From Dugong dugon (lineage: Eukaryota > Chordata > Mammalia > Sirenia > Dugongidae), in the NCBI GenBank assembly GCA_030035585.1, contig CM057463.1, positions 133,456,736 through 133,520,735 on the forward strand: DNA of 64,000 bases. The letters are read 5' to 3'. The notes below the pieces were generated by a model. It was not told the DNA's origin. It ran no database searches and worked only from the letters and a program-made list of their open reading frames with translations. The position numbers and the translations under genes were made by a program. Below, in pieces: positions 24,718 to 37,882 of this stretch; positions within the stretch are counted from its first letter, which is position 1; every line of letters begins with the position of its first letter.

Positions 24718-25237
24718 TGTTATGTACTGAATTGTGTCCTCCAAAAATGTATGTCAAATTGGCTAAGCCATGATTCCCAGTGTTGTGTGATTGTCCACCT
24801 TTTTGTGATCTGATGTGATTATCCTGTTATTTTACTTGTAAATTCTAACCTCTATGATGTTAATAGGGCAGGATTAGAGGCAGTTATGTTAATCAGGCAG
24901 GACTCAATCTACCGGATTAAGCTGAATTTTGAGTCAATCTCTTTTGAGATATAAAAGACAGAAGCGAGCAGAGAGGAGAGGGACTTTATGCCACCAAGAA
25001 AGAAGCACTAGAATGGAGCACATCCTTTGGACCCTGTATCCCTGCACTGACAAGATAATAAACCAGGGGAAGACTGATGACTAGGACTTTCCCCCAGAGC
25101 CAACAGAGAAAGAAATCCTTCCCCTGGAGATGGCACCCTGAATTTGGACTTCTAGCATCCTAAACTGTGAGAAAATAAATTTCTCTTTGTTAAAGCCATC
25201 TACTTGTGGTATTTCTGTTATGCAACACTAAATGTAA
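24718..25237 (+). repeat. MaLR-type solo LTR
   Basis: Starts TGTTATGTACTGAATTGTGT, the standard opening of MLT1A-like LTRs, and ends with TGTGAGAAAATAAATTTCTC, GTTAAAGCCATCTACTTGTG and TTCTGTTATGCAACACTAAA. The middle differs from the usual MLT1A, so it may be an afrotherian lineage variant. A 7-bp direct repeat AGGGAAA sits on both sides (24711-24717 and 25238-25244) and may be a target duplication. Confidence 0.7.
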
Positions 25238-25299
25238 AGGGAAAGTATAGCATTCTATGGAAGCAGAGAAGATGTGGGAAGAGAAAATGAGTAGAATGT

Positions 25300-25960
25300 A
25301 ATTTATTATTTTTGAAATGTCTATGGGATATTCAAAAGGAAATGCCTACTAGGACACTAGGCAGTTGAATATACAGGAAGGAAATTTAAGATCTGTTTTG
25401 GGATTACAATTTAAGGGGTAGAAAAAGCCATGATTTTGAGTTACAGAGCTAAGGAACAGTATATGCAGTAAAATGGTAGAGGTATATCATTAAAACCTTA
25501 ACAAACAGCACTGAGTAAATTGTGTTCAGAGGTAGAGAGCCGTGGAAACTAGAAGCAAAGGGACAAAAGTGTGCCTGATCCAGTATTGAATGCAATTGAT
25601 GAGTTAAGAAATACAACTGAAAATTGACTTGACATGTAATTGATGAGTCAAGAAACATAACTGAAAATTGAATATGTCAATTAAGAGAATACTGTTGACC
25701 TTAGAAATCAGGTCCAGTGATATAGTGGAGGTAAATAAAAGACAAAAGTGAGTTGAGGAGAAAATGGATGGTGAAGAAGTTGAGAATAGCTTCAGATTAA
25801 AAAAAGAAGAAGAAGAAAGTTAATAAGAAGACAGAACTTTTACTGCCATGAGGAATAGATGCTCCTTAGTCAAGTGAGAGCTCTAACGGTAAGTGCCATG
25901 AGATTTCAGAGAGGTGTAACATTTCTGTGGACAGAAGTCATTGGTTGAGGCTTGAGAAAC
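25300..25960 (-). repeat. L2 LINE, antisense (continuation)
   Basis: CCTACTAGGACACTAGGCAG and TTGAATATACAGG match the reverse of the L2 ORF2 region. The order is consistent with continuation of the copy at 23690-24717. A GAAGAAGAAG microsatellite lies at 25803-25818. Confidence 0.5.
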
Positions 25961-27600
25961 AGAGAAAGAGAGAGATGAAAATCGATCTAATTACTGATGA
26001 ATGGGAGGATATGGATTTTGAGGAGAAAAGAAAAAAAAAAATTGAAAGAGAAGAGGAAGTCGAGATCAAGATCCATGACCAGGCAAGCGAATGACATGAC
26101 CAATCTTTCCCTTAGAATTTCAGGGCAATATTCATTTTCTGTGCTTTTCTCTATACACTAAAGATAAATCAACTCATAGCTAGCAGTAATAAAATGATGG
26201 CCATCAATTGATAACTGCTTTAGTTTAGCTCAATAATCATCCTTTAAAAACCATTATTATATTTAGTATTGATCTGCATCCTTGTTACTTGTCTCAGCAG
26301 ACAATCATGGAAGCAGTTATCCATGAAACATAAAATGTTCACTTGGCCTTTGGGTTCTTATAGGCAAGGAAACTATAAAATATAGAGATGAATGAATGAG
26401 GCCAGAATGCAGAATTCGCTTTTTGACTTAAGTATGAATGAAGGAGAGAGAAAAATAATGTATGCCTAATATTTAGCATCAAAAGTTAATTTTAATAAAT
26501 CAAAAAGGAATTTATTAAATTATAAATTGTAAACATAATCAAAACACATTAATTGCTTTTTAGTTATTGTGCTACTAATAATATCAAAATTATATTCACA
26601 AATTAATATCAAGTCTCTTAAAAGCTATACTTTTATCATTTTATTTATTCTCTTTCTGAATTTAGGCAAGCTATCAGTTTATCAGTATAAATGGAATTTG
26701 GCTGCATCAGAAGTACCAAAGATTACTATCTCTTAAAATTCATTCCAACAATCACTTTTCTACTAATGACTTTCTTACCTAGAGATGCGTGAAGTAGTCA
26801 ATACATAAATGCCCAGAGAAAATTTACATTGTTCTTGGGCAGTAAAACTGAGGTTTTATCTAGGTTTATAGGAAGCTCTAGCGAGATTAATTTTTTTTCA
26901 TTATATTATCTCACTATCAGGAAATTTTCTCTGTAGCATTATACACTACTCACTTTGAGCAGCTTGTGATGGAAAATAAACTCTTTACAAATGAACTCTT
27001 TACCTTTTGTATAAACAGCTAAAAATTCCAATTATCAAAATTATTATTTAAAGAACTCAATTTGAATGAATGAATGGATAATTTAATTCCCAAAGAAGTG
27101 AAACGACCTGTCCAATGTCATACAGCAAATTGAATCCATATTTTCTGATTCTAAATCTCCTGCATTGTCATTATTCTGCATTGTCACTCTAAATATAAAA
27201 AAATAGAATTTTCTTGCCATGCACAAGAATTATTAAAAAAAATTTAATGAAATAGGAAATGCTGAATTTTTTTTGACTATTGCTTTTCTAACTATAAATT
27301 TTATATATTCTATCGTGACTACTTATATATATCTACGTTTTATTTATTTCTCTTTCAAATATTCTTAATTTTACACAACAGGAAATAGTTGGATAATTCT
27401 ACACCAAAGGGAGATTATGTTCCGTTCAATTTTATTGGGCAGCTATGCCTGCTGTTTTTCATCTAATTCTTTAGGTTTTATGTTATTTTAAGCTTTTAGA
27501 TACTGAAAAATAAAATAATAGCTTTATGCATATGTATTTTACATATATATATTCCAAATGACCATCAGTCAGAAATAACATGTATAGCCACACATAAATA

Positions 27601-27812
27601 CCATATTTTTATGCAAATAACACTAGCCTTCTACTTTTGTTTGCCAACTGCACCCTCCCTCTGCAAGGTATTTTCATAAACACTGCTATGCCAATTTTTT
27701 TCACATGTTGCTGTAAAAAAAAATCGTAGCATGCTTACAAAAAAGCTCGTGGTGGGGAGGGCAAGGTTGGCAAATAAACATAGAAGTTGCTGTTATTTGT
27801 GTAAAAACAAGA
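27601..27812. mobile_element. Palindromic MITE-like element, copy 1
   Basis: The left arm ATTTTTATGCAAATAACACT ... TTTGTTTGCCAACTGCACCC is matched by the reverse complement of the right arm, TTTTTACACAAATAACAGCA ... TTTATTTGCCAACCTTGCCC. The arms run about 100 bp each with a short loop near 27705. The same element recurs at 50341-50556. Non-coding. It would fold into one long hairpin. Confidence 0.75.
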
Positions 27813-28020
27813 TGTATAAACCATATAGTATTTGATCCAGCCGCCCAAAACTAATCTAGGGTTTACAATTCTCTAAAGTTTGGAAAAACATGATAAAACG
27901 CACAAAGAAGATGTTTGGAGTGATCTCAAGCATTCTGCTACTTGTCGGAAACAATATTTCTTGAGTTGTTCCTATTTTAATAGTAGATGGTCGGAATCTA
28001 AAACTATTACAGAAGTTATT

Positions 28021-28200
28021 TAGCCCTAGTGGCGATGTGGTTAAGTGCTTGGATGCTAACTGAAAGACTCGCGGTTCAAAGCCACCAGCTGTTCCACGGG
28101 AGAAAGATGTGGCAGTCTGCTTCCAAAAAGATTACAACCTTGGAAACTGTATAGGGTGGTTCTACTCTGTCTGACAGGGTTGCTATGAGTCAAAATTGTT
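28021..28200 (+). mobile_element. AfroSINE, long form
   Basis: TAGCCCTAGTGGCGATGTGG head, GCGGTTCAAAGCCACCAGCT box B, AGATGTGGCAGTCTGCTTCC, tail decayed after GCTATGAGTCAAAATTG. Confidence 0.9.
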
Positions 28201-29419
28201 TTCTGGTTTAGACATTGTACCAAAGTAATTCACTTATCAAGCCCATTTGATAGAAAATACTGGGAGATTATGAAATGTAAAATAGTTTGTTGATCTCAAA
28301 ATATCTTTGGGAAAAAAGAACAGAAGGAATGAAAGTAACCTTGCTTTACATGAAAACCAAGAGAATAATTTTAAATATCCCAGCCTATATGTGGCAAAAT
28401 TTAGAATATAATTTATGTCTTTCTGTTCCCAGTCTGGGTCAGCATTAATAACTAAGAACAGCTCAATCCGTTGTTTAGATGGCTTCTGTGAAGGAATCTC
28501 TGCCTTGGTGGGGATAAATGGGGGCCATCAAGATCTCTTACGTTTTTCATTGTGTGACTTTAAAGTGTGTGGACTTCTCTGCCTACCGTAAACCCAGCTC
28601 TAGCAATTGTTTAGAAGGCTGGTCAACAAAATTCAAGTAAACAACAATTCAGTAAAATTACCTAGCAGCAATGTATTTATTAGCTTCATGGTTTCCACAT
28701 ACAAAGCAAGAATACTTTCACTCCTCCTATCCATCTTCCCCTCAAATATATATTGAAGATTAACAAAACATGTTATATCTTGTAAACTTCCAGTATTTTC
28801 TACCAAATAGGTTTGCAAAGTGAATTACTTTGGTACAGTTCCTGATATCCTTTTAAAGCATGTATGAGTAACTTTTGTAATAATTCTAGGTAATACAGCA
28901 ATATAAAGATATCACATGAAAATAAATATTAATTTCTTACTGCAGAAAATTGCAAACTAAAAGCATTTGTCTTTGTTTTTGTTCTATTCAGTTCCAGTCT
29001 CTGAACTTTTGCCTTTTTGCCTTCTCCCAGTCCCCTGTTGCTCTTTACCTCAGCATGACAGAAAATCAAGATAAACTATGTTGTACTTTTTTTCTGGCAG
29101 TTTTCCCCTCTGGTTTATCGTCTGCTTTCCTTCAGAATTTTGAGTGTGAGTGAATTTTCGAAACTGTGATGAGTTAGATTAAAATGCTGATCAATGAGGT
29201 GTGATCCTTTAAATTAGATTTAATGTTATTAATATTCAAATATATATGATCAAAAATACTGTACAGACAGTGCAAAAAGGTGTTTTAGATCATTACTTCC
29301 AAGTGAAGGGGATTGGAAACAGTCAATACTCATCACTCAGAAGCTACTCTAAATCGGTATAAAATGTTATGTTGCAGGTCGAGGTCAGAGTACCGATGCA
29401 TGTAATCAAAACTTAATTC

Positions 29420-29660
29420 CATGAATTCAACACCTCTCATGTTTCCAGCTTTGTACTAGGAACTTTATATTTATTGTCACATTTAGCCTTCCAGCAATTC
29501 TATGAGGTAGGTGTTACCACCTCAGTTTGCATATCATGATTCTGAGGCCCAGCAGGGTTAATAGCTTGTTTAAGTTTATATCACAAGTAAGGACGAAGCT
29601 AGAATCTGAACCCAGGTTTGGTGGAATCCAACATTACCCACCCGCCTTCTACTGTATCAC
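29420..29660 (+). repeat. MIR SINE
   Basis: TTTGTACTAGGAACTTTATA, CAGCAATTCTATGAGGTAGG, TTCTGAGGCCCAGCAGGGTT and GCTAGAATCTGAACCCAGGT follow the MIR order closely. Confidence 0.8.
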
Positions 29661-30519
29661 AATACCGTCTCATCTTTAAACCAAGCCATGCTTGTTTACA
29701 TGATTGGAGCTCTTCTTACACTGGGTTTACACTTAACAATTATTCCAAAGATTCTCTATACTGCTTAACATTTAGAAGCTAATAGAAACCAGAAGCATCT
29801 TCTTATTCATGCATGAAATAGGTGGATATTTTCATTCTTGGACAGGCTCAGAACAGTAAAGTCAATATAGTCATTTATTTTAAAATCAATCTTTCACTTT
29901 CTCAAGAAATTTATCATTTCATTTACTCTCATTAATGGCACACCTTATAAAATTGTCTTTTTAAGTAAATTTGCTTTTATCTTCTAGAGCACATCCTGAT
30001 TAATCCATTCCTGCTAAATAATCTTACCCAGTTGTTGTTTACTTGACTTTTGTTGACCAATGTTCTAATCAACTGCTAGAGCAGGGTTTTAGGGGGGCAC
30101 AGCGGTCACTCTAAAGCTTTTATCCACATGCCCTAAAGTCACGCAATGAGAAACACAACAGACCTTGGTGGCTCCCATCTAGCTCCTGTTCAAGACAGAA
30201 ATTCCATGCCTTCTGGACAAGTAGCACTCCAACCAGCCTTAAATGCTTTAACTAACTGGAATCTCACTGAGTTGCAGAAAGTTGTTTTTTTTCCCTGCTA
30301 GTGCATAGAGGCAATCCCCTAATATCTTTCACTTTATAGTCTGCTCATGTTGCATAATATAAAACTAATTCGCTTTTCACTAAAAGAAAAAAAAAAATCC
30401 TCCAACATATAAAGGTAACTATTCTGTTCCTCTGTAGTCTTTTTTTCTTTTAAGTATCATTATCTCTTCCACTTTTGCTCATGTGACATTCTTCCTGATG
30501 TGTCCTTGCATTTTTCATT

Positions 30520-30745
30520 AATCGAACCCTTGCTGACTGCCTACTATTGATCAAGCACTTTTTAAGCACTCCTGTCATCAAAGAGCTTTTGGTTTAATGC
30601 AAGCACGCACATACAGACAATAATTACACCACAAGGTAGTATATACCATGATACAACTGTGAGAGGGTCTAGCACGGACACCTCATCCACCCTGGGGAAA
30701 AAGGAAGGTCAGAGAAGGCTGCTCTTAATGTGAGGGATTAATGTG
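30520..30745 (-). repeat. L2 LINE 3' end, antisense
   Basis: TGACTGCCTACTATTGATCA, a CATCAAAGAGCTTTTGGT block, ACAGACAATAATTACACCAC and GGAAGGTCAGAGAAGGCTGC correspond to the reverse of the L2 3' end. Confidence 0.65.
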
Positions 30746-30844
30746 AGACTGGTGAAGAGTACAAATGGTGTCAGATCTTTGCTAAGTAGCATCACTGATC
30801 ACTGTTTCTTTGATGTTCACACTATGATTCTATTTTTGTATTAG

Positions 30845-31050
30845 CACTGTATTATCCTTATGATACTCTGTTGTGATTCTTAGGGTTTTCATTAGCTACT
30901 TTTCAGAAACAGATTGCCAGGCCTTTCCTTGTAGTCTGTCTTAGTCTGGAATCTTTGCTGAAACCTGTTCACCATGGGTGACCCTGCTGGTATTCGAAAT
31001 ATCAGTGGCATAGCTTCCAGCATCATTGTAACACACAAGCCACCAAAGTA
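30845..31050 (-). mobile_element. RTE1 5' region, inverted
   Basis: On the minus strand it reads GGAAGCTATGCCACTGATAT, ATACCAGCAGGGTCACCCAT, GGCAATCTGTTTCTGAAAAG. This is the 5' end of elephant RTE1 as I know it and also resembles the start of the copy at 50910-51287. It is joined directly to a sense RTE1 3' end. Confidence 0.7.
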
Positions 31051-31328
31051 CAACAAACTGACAAATGGGGGTAGAAGAAATACAAACTGAATGTTTCTTG
31101 AATGAGAGGATGTTGAGACCTCATCAACTCACCTACTTTGGACATGTCATCAGGAAAGACGAATAGCTCGAAAAGGACATCATGTTTGGTAAAGCAGAGG
31201 GTCAACAAAAATGGGGAAACCTTCAGTGAGATGGATTGACACAATAGCTACAACAATGGACGTTTTGTTCTGTTATATGTAAGGTTGCTATGAGTGGAAG
31301 CCAACTCTATGGCAACTAACAACAACAT
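31051..31328 (+). mobile_element. RTE1 3' end, sense half of an inverted copy
   Basis: ACCTACTTTGGACATGTCAT, GAAAAGGACATCATGTTTGG, CTTCAGTGAGATGGATTGAC, then GGTTGCTATGAGTGGAAGCC and an ACTAACAACAACA tail: the RTE1 C-terminal and tail blocks. The TCTGTTATATG part shows an internal gap. Confidence 0.8.
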
Positions 31329-31929
31329 TATCCTTATCATACTTACGGTTCATATTGAGATTGAAGTACTTTCATAATCAGTAAAGTTTTTAAAATAATA
31401 AATTCAAAAATTACATTTATTCCCTCTGTAATTCCATTATGTTGTTTAAGTCCACTGTTCCAGACAACTTAATGATATTTTTTTTTTATGTTGGTTCTTA
31501 AACCTACCAATTCATGTGAATGAGATATGGGGGCCAACTCTCCTGCCACTTAGTCTCAATGATAACATTGACTTTCAGGATATAGGAAAAAATGCAATAA
31601 GATAATTTACTCACATACTACTTTTTAGATATTTTAAAACTATAAAGAGTAGGAGTAAAATACATTTTCTTAAACTGATTGGTCTTTTCTACTTTTCAGA
31701 GAAAATAATGATAAACAGTGTGCTGTATTCTAAACTCTACCAGACCAGTTCACAGAACTGAGGGGAATAATCAACAGCAGAGTCAAAATTCAGATCAACT
31801 TGCGTATTAGTAAAATTGCTACTCCGAGTCAAATTTTTCTACCAGATAAAGTAATAATGTTGCTCATCATGACATGTAAAGTTTAAACAGATTTTCTAAG
31901 TGTGAATTTATCAAAAATGTATTTCTTGA

Positions 31930-32130
31930 CCACTCCTAAAACTTTCCCTAGTACTCTTTAACCCACTTCTTTGATTTACTCATCTTCATAGTACAGCCTG
32001 TGTCAAAGAACCTTTGTTTACTGTCTGTTTCCTCCCACCAGAATGTAAGCCTCCTGAGAGTTGTTGAGTTCATCCTAAGGCCTTAAGTAGTGTCTTACAT
32101 ATATTAAAAAAAATAATATTTATTATTATT
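31930..32130 (+). repeat. L2 LINE 3' end
   Basis: CTGTTTCCTCCCACCAGAAT, GTAAGCCTCCTGAGAG and TAGTGTCTTACATATATTAA correspond to the L2 3' end. Confidence 0.55.
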
Positions 32131-33263
32131 AACATTATGAACATTGCTGAACAAAAATAAAATGCGGTTTTCTGTGTTTAAAGTGCATGTTTGAAATACA
32201 TCCAGATTAAGAAACAGGGTGCCTTAAGAGCTAAATTGATTAGAACCTTCATTGACCAATTTGTGCACAATTTTTGTGGTTATTAAGAAAACGTTCTGTT
32301 TCAAGGAGAGCAGAGTCGTAAACCGAGGTATCAGGAACCATAATATTTTAAATGAATTAATAACCGTAATCTTTAAATGACTGCCTGTATTTTAGTTATT
32401 ATAGGATGTGAAATTTCAATTGGCGTAACTGTTAGTGAAAAATTGGGTTGAGAAACAACTGAAATTTAACTTCAGATCCTAATTATTCACTTGCACTTTA
32501 GATTAATGAATAGAATTAGGACTTTTATATGCTTACTTGGGAGCATATGCATCTCTGTATCTGTTTCCTTGTATTAAATTTTAGTGTTGCTATATTTATT
32601 TCTGAGGTTTAAATGATTTTTATGTAGGCGTGAAAGACTATTCAGTACATCGAGAAGAACACTTTTGAGATATCTGATGAAACGTAACAAATTCTGTGGA
32701 TCAGCCATCTAGAATTGAGTTTCTGATGCAGGAATGGTGTCGAGCCAAAGCATCTTAACGTGCAAAATAGCTTTTCCTTATCTCTTTTTCTTCCATTAGC
32801 ATGGTAGTCAACCTCTGGGCTGCATATGAAAGTTACTATGTTTAAACTACTAAATATAAAAATGATTTATGGGAGCTAAACACACTAGTATAAGAGTTAT
32901 TTACGTTTATTATTATTAGTTTATTTTTACTATCAAGCTGCATTTACTGCATGAGTATGATGTGAATGACAAGGAAAAAAGTATGTGGAAAGGGATTAAA
33001 GGACTCCACTGAAAGAATTCAGTAAACAAAATGGAAATTCATAGGTGGTAGAATAGCTAATATTTTAAAGCTGACCTGAATGAATTTCCACCCCCTCTTA
33101 ACTTTCTTCTATTGTTTAGTGTACTTTACCCATTTTTCCTTTGTAGTTTTTTGCGTACTCAAATCCTATGTTCAACTCTAGCCATTAGATTAATAATTGC
33201 TGCTGTATACTAGGCATGAGTCGTTTGCTCTCCAGCTGTGCACGAGAGGGGTTAAACTGAAGT

Positions 33264-33545
33264 CTCAAAAATGAAGAGGCAATAGGAAGGCGGGAAGGAA
33301 GAATAGAGGAGGGAAGAAAGAAGAAATAAGGAAGAAAAGAAGGAAGGGAGGGAAGAAGGAAGGAAGAAAAGACGGATGGATTGAGGAAGGAAGGAGAGAG
33401 GGAAGGAGGAAAGAAGGGAGAGAAGCAGCAATGGAAGGAAAAGGAAGGGAAAAGAGAGGATGGGAAGGGAAGGGAAAGAAGAAGGAAAAGGAGAGCTAGA
33501 ACGAGAAGAAGAAAACAGGAGGGAACGATGAGAGATTAAGGGAGC
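33264..33545 (+). repeat. Purine-rich (GGAA/GAAG)n tract
   Basis: About 280 bp almost wholly A and G on the plus strand, built of GGAA, GAAG and GGGA units with very few pyrimidines. It is long enough to form triplex (H-) DNA. The S/F/L/P-rich open frame on the opposite strand is a composition artefact. Confidence 0.92.
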
Positions 33546-33727
33546 ATTGGACATTTACTTGTTGCTTGAACATGTTGAACCTGGCCAGCTTACTTTCAAC
33601 TTTCCACAAGGTTAAGTCTGAAGATAAATCCCATTAGACTTTCAATGAGGCATGCAAATGTTTTAAATAAATTACAACGCAAGTTCAACTGATAGCGGAG
33701 TATTCAAAATAGGAAATTCTTTTTATT

Positions 33728-33749
33728 AAAAAAAAAAAAAAAAAAAAAC
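33728..33749. repeat. Poly(A) run
   Basis: About 22 consecutive A. No recognisable element precedes it. Confidence 0.85.
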
Positions 33750-33987
33750 CAGTGCCTGTGTATGTCTATGTGTTAACCTGCTAAAAACTTGCTCTTTTTA
33801 TTGAACTCTTCAAATATTTAAAACAGTAAAATCTAAGACGTGACAATTTCCATTTGGTACAGAAGTCTCAGTTCTACATCTTAATAGAGTCATCGTTTTT
33901 ATTTTCTAAATACCGTGGGTGAAACATCAAAATATGCTCTGGAGCATTCAAACATAGTGTCTGTTAATCCTTTATTTCATTCTCAGA

Positions 33988-34181
33988 AGGTCCCCTGGTG
34001 GTGCAGTGGTTAAGCTCTCAGCTGCTAACCAATAGCTCAGTGGTTCGAAACTACCAGCCGCTCGCTGGAGATAGATGTGGCAGTCTGTATCCATAAAAAT
34101 TACCTTGGATATCCTATGGAGCACTTCTACTCTGTCCTATAGGGTCAGTATAAGTCGGAATTGAGTCAATGGCAATGGGTT
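33988..34181 (+). mobile_element. AfroSINE, long form
   Basis: GGTCCCCTGGTGGTGCAGTG head, AGTGGTTCGAAACTACCAGC box B, AGATGTGGCAGTCTGTATCC, tail AAGTCGGAATTGAGTCAATG. Confidence 0.92.
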
Positions 34182-37100
34182 TAATTATGTTGCCTTATTC
34201 TCAGGTACTTCCTTAGTTTCAATTAATTAATCATGATTATTCACTTAGTTTTAATGAAGCATCTAAAGTGTTTCTCTTGATAAAAGTATTTCTGAGGTGT
34301 ATATATTTATCTCAATGAGTCACTTGAAAAGCCATTACTTTAGGTGATCTTACATAGGTTTTTTTGCTATAGCCTTGTTCATGGCCTAAACTATCTGGAC
34401 ACTCACGTATATAAAGAAATTGCAAGAAGGCAAATGAAATAAATACATCAAGTTAAACCAGCAGACATTTTCACCAGTAGGAATGGAAGTGAGTTACTAT
34501 TCACATTTTTCTGACTCTATTTACCTTGAAATAGTCATAGTCATATATGAGTTTGTAAGGCATGTTCAGATTATTTTGGGTTTGGAGGAAATCTGTTTCA
34601 ATTCAGTATTATTTCTAAAAGAAATTTTAGATTTGTCAACTCTGGAAGGTGCTAGCATTCTTTAGAAAACAGATAAAGACAGCATGGAAATAGGAATGTA
34701 TGTTTAGAGTTCTGCATTGTAATTGACGCCTCTAACTTCTGAAGTTTGCTGAAAATAACTAAAAAAAGGGTGCATTTAACACTCTCTGTAACAGCATAGC
34801 TGAAAGTATCCTGAGTGTTAAAGGAAAGGATGGCTAAATGTTATTCCATGATGGCTAAAGGCAGTAGCATTGTGTCTGACACCTGAACCATTTCTCTCAC
34901 TTCATAAACTTAAATCAACAAACAACACAGTTTCTTTGTTTCCTGTTATTTGGAATACATAATGGGTGACAGTTTATGTTCTCTTTTGTTGTCTAGCTTC
35001 AAAAGTTATATACTACAAACAGTATTTAGTATTTCTATTCCTACTGTGAATTTTACTAGGCCAGTTACTTTAATAAAACCTTCATATTTCTTTGGGCAAG
35101 TATCCGTGTGTGGCATTTCTGTTCTTTCTGCCATCTCCAAGATGATGGTTAGACGATGCACCTCACCTTTATTTATTTTTCTGCTCCTGACTATATACTG
35201 AATTTTATAGGAGTTTCTCGCAGGCTTGTTATATATATATATGTATACATATACATATTATGAGAGTAACATTTGATAAAGAAGAAACTTTGTTACTTTA
35301 AAATTTATCAGTACTCAGAAAATAAATTTCTTTAAATATCCCACAGTCTCTGCTGGAGGAAAAAGTAACACTTTAGGTTAGACTTTAAACATAATGCACT
35401 ATCAATGAATTTCAGCCCAGAAAGAATTAGCCTTCTGGGTGCACAGCTTCTCAGTCTTGGCTTCCAGCCAGGGTGATGTTCTAGCTATATTTTCTAAGTT
35501 TCCCCAGCTGCTTCCCAAATCTGGGGAGGCAGCACCAGCCAGAATCTTCCACTTTGAACACAGTATACTAAACACTTCTCTGTTCTTCTTTTTAAGTAGT
35601 TGCTACTAAATGAAGCACAGAAAGTCTGATCCTTGGATTTTAATCTCAGTGGCACCTTTCCCACTCAAACAGAATGTGCAAGCAGAGCCGATAAACATTA
35701 GACCTACCGGGGACAAATATTTTGCTGGGTTAGAAACATTTATTCAGCATCTTTAAGAAGTAATGTTAATACTGAGATTGAATTAAGAAGCTAAATTTTA
35801 TTTAAATCCAATCAAAGAATGCCTTTTGGGGGAGGGTAAGAAACAATAGATAAAACAGTTCTAATACTCAGATAAAAATTAAAATTTATATTTTGTATAT
35901 AATATATAGAAATTTGAAATTGTGACTTTACATATTTATATATAAAACACATTTTATGTCCTTTGGTGGTTAAGGGGAAGACATGTAAAGGGGCACACTT
36001 CTTAGATAGTAACTCCAACTGGCAGAAAACAAAATGTTATTTGTATACGTTTGCAATTTTATTAAAAGGAAAATAAATATCAATATTCTTGAGGTTTCAC
36101 CTTTCTTTTATTAAGAATAATGCTTGAGTTTCTAAATTGCATCTGTATCTCTCTTTTAAGGTTATACTCATGTTATACGAATAAGTCATACATATTGCAT
36201 TTTTTAAAGGGTTTTCTAAGCACAAATCACAGTGGTGACCGATTTCCATTAAGAGAGATACTTAAAAAGGCTATTGTGCATAGTTCAGTTTTTAAAAAAT
36301 CTGCCCCATTAGCTTATTATGAGACTTCTATCAATGTAAGTGCTGTGTAAAATTGATCATCATAAGGTAAATATTCACAGGATTTCATACTAAAACTGTC
36401 AGCAATCATAGCAGGTATTAAAATCCCATTCGTATACTGAGGAAATGTAAGTTGAAGTATATTTAGTTCAGTACTGAATTCTTTATGACACTAGTTGAAG
36501 ACTTAGACTGTTGTAGTCAGTAGATTTTAGTCTGTATACACACTGGCTTCACGAAAAAAACCTTACCAATGTGGCGTCTACTTGACATCTGGACTTAGTA
36601 ACTGGCACACTCTTAATAGAATAAAATTATTCTTTTATAATATTTTTAATAAAATTTTTAAATATTTATTGGGAAAATGGTTGTATCTTAGTTTGGGGGG
36701 AAATTGAATCAATTACATTAACTTTTGTCTTTACCAATTTCCTCTTGTGGCAAGAAAGTCACAGAATGTTACCCATGAAGTTTGTGAGAAAGTGGAGAAC
36801 TAAAATCACTCTAAGAGCTAGTGAAACACTTCAGTATCTTTGTATACAATTTACTTGAAAACATTTTTATGATCTTTAGGCTGATAAAAATATTCTGCTA
36901 GAAGGCACCTTGAACGCAAGCAAAGATAAGTTTGAAAATGACGTGATAATGTATAAACTACTAAAACTTTTCTGACTTGTATTAGGATTCACAGTATAAC
37001 CTACCAGAATAAACAAAATACATTACCACTTGAAATACTATGAAACCTGCACTATTTTATTAATTGGGACAAATACAAGGAAAATACAAGTTTAAGAGCA

Positions 37101-37882
37101 GAGTTTTATTTCGCTTGTTCTAACAGAGATATTGGGATGAGTAAAACCATATTTAAATAATATTTCTTGCTTGCCAACTCATTCTGCATAAGGAATTTAG
37201 AGCCTCACTTTACAGGTATACCAAAAAAGCTGTGTTTGTCCTCCTGGGAATCTGTGCTTATGGCAGAAGACATGTACCATTCTAAGAATTTCTCTTTCCT
37301 AATAGGAGCTACGAGGAAAGCATCTATTTCCTTATAAGCAATTTATGACTGTATTATACAGTTTCAAATGTCTGTGACAGCTGTTCCTCTAAAGCAGACC
37401 ATCAGAACAGAGCATGCCTATAAATCTCAGGTCTCAGGTAGAGGAGTTCCCATCTTGGGTAATTTGAATGCCATGTTATAAGTAACAATTCTCCAGGAAA
37501 CATTTGCAATGCCACAGATCGTATTGGAGGCTAAGTTTGTAGAATTGGAGATTCCAATATGAAAAGGCTAAAATTGTTATCAAATGAGGTGTTTTTTGCT
37601 CAAATGTTTTGACATCTATTTAAAATATCTCAAATTCTATCTATTTTTAGACAAGATTTTTTTTTCTGTTTATAGTGCAAATATAACTTCAACACAGCGC
37701 AATGACAGGTAAGCACACACATGCTGAAAAGGGAGACTGAATTTGGTTTAAAAATATCATCTGCTTCTACATAAATCTTTCACAGATAAAACTTTATTGT
37801 GTTCAACTTGTTTACATAGCTAAGCAACATATATCCATTTATTGTGCACACCTCGGTTCCAGCAAATTAAGCAGTAACTTAC

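Larger units (their letters stand above)
6003..37882 (-). other. NDST4: NDST4 intron 1 (inferred), repeat-rich
   Basis: Bounded by the donor at 37882 and the acceptor at 6003. I saw no other exon-like conserved ORF inside it. Apart from the repeats listed separately, these parts look unique and hold nothing I can name: 6005-7199, 7853-8299, 8525-10519, 10843-11233, 11534-13562, 14251-15224, 15521-19662, 25961-27600, 28201-29419, 29661-30519, 31329-31929, 32131-33263, 33546-33987 and 34182-37876. Confidence 0.55.

Noticed and set aside
33252-33554. 100-residue S/F/P/L-rich ORF
   Set aside because: Translation of the complementary strand of a purine tract.
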